Of a stretch of DNA of 64,000 bases, positions 61,858 to 64,000 are shown one piece after another. Within the stretch, counting starts at the first letter, position 1; each line of letters begins with the position of its first letter. The notes below the pieces were generated by a model. That model worked only from the letters and a program-made list of their open reading frames with translations. It was not told where the DNA came from and ran no database searches. The stretch is from Candidatus Omnitrophota bacterium (lineage in GTDB: Bacteria; Omnitrophota; Gorgyraeia; Pluralincolimonadales; Pluralincolimonadaceae). The position numbers and the translations under genes are program-made. Location: contig JBAZFB010000002.1 in the NCBI GenBank assembly GCA_041653595.1, positions 103,709 through 167,708 of the forward strand, given 5' to 3'.

Positions 61858-63320
61858 TATTTGATCGTCTTGGACATCCTGTCGACTATGGCAATGAGGT
61901 CCTTGGCTTCCTTGTCGGTATGAGCCTCGCTGTATACCCTGAGTATAGGCTCGGTGCCCGAAGGCCTTATCAGGAGCCAACTCTCGTCGTCGAATATGAA
62001 TTTCAGGCCGTCGTAGGTCTTTATGTCGACGACCTTGCGCTTGAATATCTTCCCTGTGCCTTTTCCCCGCTGATGCGGGACTTCGCCCTGCAGTTTCGAG
62101 AAGAGGGCCTTGACAACTTTTTCCCTGGTCTTAAGCGGTATCTCGACGTCCTGCCTGTGATACCTGAATTTGCCGAACTTCTTTTCCATATTTTCTATAA
62201 GTTCGAGTATGGGCTTCTTCTCCTGCTGCATCATCTCGACGAGCAAGAGCCCGGTCAATATACCATCCCTTTCCGGGATGTAATTCTTTACGCCTATGCC
62301 GCCGGATTCCTCGCCACCGACCAGCACGTTCTCGCGCTGCATCAGTTTAGCGATGTGCTTGAAGCCGACAGGCGTCTCGAAGAATTTCAGGTTGTAATGC
62401 TTGGCTATCTTGTTCATGAGCATCGGACCCGCGATATTCTTGACGAGCGCCCCTCTCCAACGCCTGTTCTCTATGAAATGCAGGGCGATGAGGCACATAA
62501 TCTCTCCCGGGTTGATGAACCTTCCGCCCGGGGCGACCGCGCCTACCCTGTCCGCGTCGCCGTCGGTGGCCAGGCCTATATCGTATCTGCCCTTCTTCAT
62601 TATCTCCATCAGCTTCGGCATGTTATGCGGCAGCGGCTCGGGCTTTAACCCTTCGAATGTGGGGTTCAGCTCGGCATTGATAATATCTATTTTTACCTTA
62701 GTGCCTTTTAAGACGGCCGCGTGATAGCTGTTCCCTGCCCCGTGCATCGCCTCAGCCACCACTTTGAGGCCGCAGTTCTTCAAAAGGTCGAGGTCGAGAT
62801 ACTTCCGGACCGCGTCGAGATATTTCGGCATCGGGTTTATCACCTCGATCTTCTTTGTCCTGACGGCCTCATCGAGCGATATGATCTTTACCTTATTCTT
62901 GTATAGGAAGGCCTCGACCTTATGGGTCACGGTCTGGTCCGCAGGAGAGCCGAACGGCGTCTTTATCTTGAGCCCGCTGAACCTTCCCGGGTTATGGCTC
63001 GCGGTGATGATGATCCCTCCGTTCAAACCCAGCAGCCTTATATTGTAGCTTGTCGTCGGCGTAGGCGATGGCCTGTCGGAGAGATATGTCTTTATGCCGT
63101 TGGCGGCCAATACCTCTGCGACGGCCTGTGCGAATTTATCGGATATGAAACGGGTATCGTAGCCGACTATAATACGGCGCGGCGACTTGAATTCCTTATT
63201 GAAATAATCTGCGCACGCCTGCGCGACTATCCGCACATTCTCAAATGTGAAATCCTCGGCTATCAGGCCTCTCCAGCCGTCTGTCCCGAATTTTATCTTC
63301 GATTCCTCTGCCCTCTTCAT
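61857..63320 (-). CDS. Phosphoglucomutase/phosphomannomutase
   Basis: A 487-residue alpha-D-phosphohexomutase. Phosphoserine loop ITASHNPGRFSGLKI, metal site ATDGDADRVGAV, sugar-binding GGEESGGIG and phosphate-binding IRPSGTEPILRVYSEA are all present. Start ATG 63320 (MKRAEESKIKFGTDGWRGLI) is preceded by GAGGAG; the upstream ATG at 63359 has no such site. Whether it works on glucose, mannose or glucosamine phosphate is not settled by sequence. It is upstream of lepA. Confidence 0.93.
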   Translation of the reverse strand: MKRAEESKIKFGTDGWRGLIAEDFTFENVRIVAQACADYFNKEFKSPRRIIVGYDTRFISDKFAQAVAEVLAANGIKTYLSDRPSPTPTTSYNIRLLGLNGGIIITASHNPGRFSGLKIKTPFGSPADQTVTHKVEAFLYKNKVKIISLDEAVRTKKIEVINPMPKYLDAVRKYLDLDLLKNCGLKVVAEAMHGAGNSYHAAVLKGTKVKIDIINAELNPTFEGLKPEPLPHNMPKLMEIMKKGRYDIGLATDGDADRVGAVAPGGRFINPGEIMCLIALHFIENRRWRGALVKNIAGPMLMNKIAKHYNLKFFETPVGFKHIAKLMQRENVLVGGEESGGIGVKNYIPERDGILTGLLLVEMMQQEKKPILELIENMEKKFGKFRYHRQDVEIPLKTREKVVKALFSKLQGEVPHQRGKGTGKIFKRKVVDIKTYDGLKFIFDDESWLLIRPSGTEPILRVYSEAHTDKEAKDLIAIVDRMSKTIK

Positions 63321-63369
63321 CTTATCTCCTCTGTTGTTTGCGGATCTTGTGCTGAGCATGGGCGAAGCA

Positions 63370-64000
63370 TCACCCGATATGCAGTACTTCTGAAATATTC
63401 TTTTCTTCGGACTTTCCCGCGGTCCCGATGACGGCCATGTTCAGGTGCCTGTCGGCGAATACGCGCCCGGCTACCCTTCTCACGTCATCAGGGGTTATCT
63501 TCTCGATCTCGGCGACGACTTCCTGCGGCGTGGGGATCTTCCCTTCCGCCGAAAGATGTTCTCCCATCCATAACATCTGGTCAAGCGTATCCTCCAACCC
63601 CAGGAGAAGCTGGCCTTTATAGAATTCTCGGGCGCGCTCGAACTCATCCTTGCCCACGGTCTTCTCTTTTATCTTTTTAAGTTCCTTCATTATAAGTTCA
63701 GTGGCTTTTATCACATTTTTGTTGTCGAGCCCGGCCGAGACGAGAAAAACGCCTGTATCGTTCAATTTTTTGGTGTGGGTATTTATTTCGTAAGCCAGGC
63801 CCCGTTTCTCGCGGATCTCCTTAAAGAGCCTGCTCGACATATTGCCGCCCAGGATTATATTCAGCATCGTCAGGGCGTATTTATCGGGATCGCCGCGCCC
63901 GAAAGCGCGGATGCCTATCGCGAGGTGCGCCTGCTCCGTTTCTTTAGAGAGTAACTTGAAATTCGGCCTCTTCTGCGCCTCCGAGGCATTTTTATGGGAG
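63370..64000 (-). CDS. M16 family peptidase (C-terminal part, cut by window edge)
   Basis: The frame stays open to base 64000, so at least 210 residues are visible and the N-terminal, zinc-binding half (HxxEH) is outside. The visible part is the M16 C-terminal domain: QAHLAIGIRAFGRGDPDKYAL, then IILGGNMSSRLFKEIREKRGLAYEI (the R/Y substrate-binding pair), and a helical end with KITPDDVRRVAGRVFADRHL. Similar two-domain M16 proteins (processing-peptidase-like, PqqL/YmxG kinds) are common. It precedes the mutase gene by 49 bases. Confidence 0.85.
   Translation of the reverse strand, partial: SHKNASEAQKRPNFKLLSKETEQAHLAIGIRAFGRGDPDKYALTMLNIILGGNMSSRLFKEIREKRGLAYEINTHTKKLNDTGVFLVSAGLDNKNVIKATELIMKELKKIKEKTVGKDEFERAREFYKGQLLLGLEDTLDQMLWMGEHLSAEGKIPTPQEVVAEIEKITPDDVRRVAGRVFADRHLNMAVIGTAGKSEEKNISEVLHIG

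Noticed and set aside
61858..61980. Longer N-terminus for lepA
   Set aside because: It would overlap the mutase gene by 41 codons with unlikely residues; the TAATG overlap at 61857 is the natural start.
1..64000. CRISPR array, rRNA operon, complete insertion sequence
   Set aside because: No spaced direct repeats, rRNA segments or transposase genes were seen anywhere in the window.

Overview
The window looks like one chromosomal contig of a free-living bacterium, most likely an uncultured Candidatus Omnitrophota (former OP3) or a close PVC/FCB-area relative. I infer this from gene content and order, not from a search: a lexA/dinB pair with an unusual operator, a GH57 glycosidase, a small TIGR04073-type secreted protein, pyruvate phosphate dikinase beside a short sigma factor, a DgkA-PAP2 fusion, two groS genes around groL, and a citramalate synthase/threonine cluster. 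TGA is an ordinary stop (dnaE and the toxin gene end in it). Most of the window has medium-high GC; bases 1-2980 and about 5240-5830 are clearly AT-rich.

Left end (1-6160) is accessory. A STAND/NACHT-like NTPase with pentapeptide repeats runs in from outside the window. It is followed by a tightly overlapping three-gene operon: an ADP-ribosyltransferase-fold toxin candidate, a small antitoxin candidate, and a SecB-like chaperone, closed by a good intrinsic terminator. This is the layout of toxin-antitoxin-chaperone (TAC) anti-phage systems of the CmdTAC kind and is the most interesting locus here. Next comes an SOS cassette (lexA, an unknown 103-residue gene, dinB). LexA has a perfect inverted repeat inside its own promoter, and a palindromic mini-repeat occurs twice, once inside dinB. 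An ORF6N-domain pseudogene and a 340-base gene-free, hairpin-rich stretch follow.

From 6161 to 64000 every gene is on the minus strand, so transcription runs right to left. In coordinate order: inositol-monophosphatase-like gene (frameshifted in a run of six A), PilZ protein, GH57 enzyme, an abundant-type outer-membrane porin, envelope proteins (PDZ/TPR, a lipoprotein, the TIGR04073-like protein), PHP phosphoesterase, tRNA-Arg(CCT), apt, sigma factor, ppdK, glyS-glyQ, recO, DUF502, dgkA-PAP2, ybeY, pgpH, phoH, a LysM lipoprotein, aspS, hisS, HU, dnaE, guaA, guaB.

A methyltransferase gene at 37510-38274, bounded by half of an integron-type attC site, interrupts this core. Then come groS2, groL and groS1 under a CIRCE operator, coaX, birA, uvrB, a discoidin-domain glycosidase-like protein, nadC, valS, cimA, lysC, a phosphoglycerate-mutase-like probable homoserine kinase, thrC, hom, tRNA-Pro(GGG), gpsA, plsY, pgsA, lepB, lepA, a phosphohexomutase, and the end of an M16 peptidase that runs off the right edge.

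The genes form several coherent operons: threonine/isoleucine supply (hom-thrC-kinase-lysC-cimA-valS), phospholipid synthesis and secretion (gpsA-plsY-pgsA-lepB-lepA), guanine nucleotide synthesis with dnaE, and a c-di-AMP/RNA-maturation/membrane block (phoH-pgpH-ybeY-dgkA-recO).
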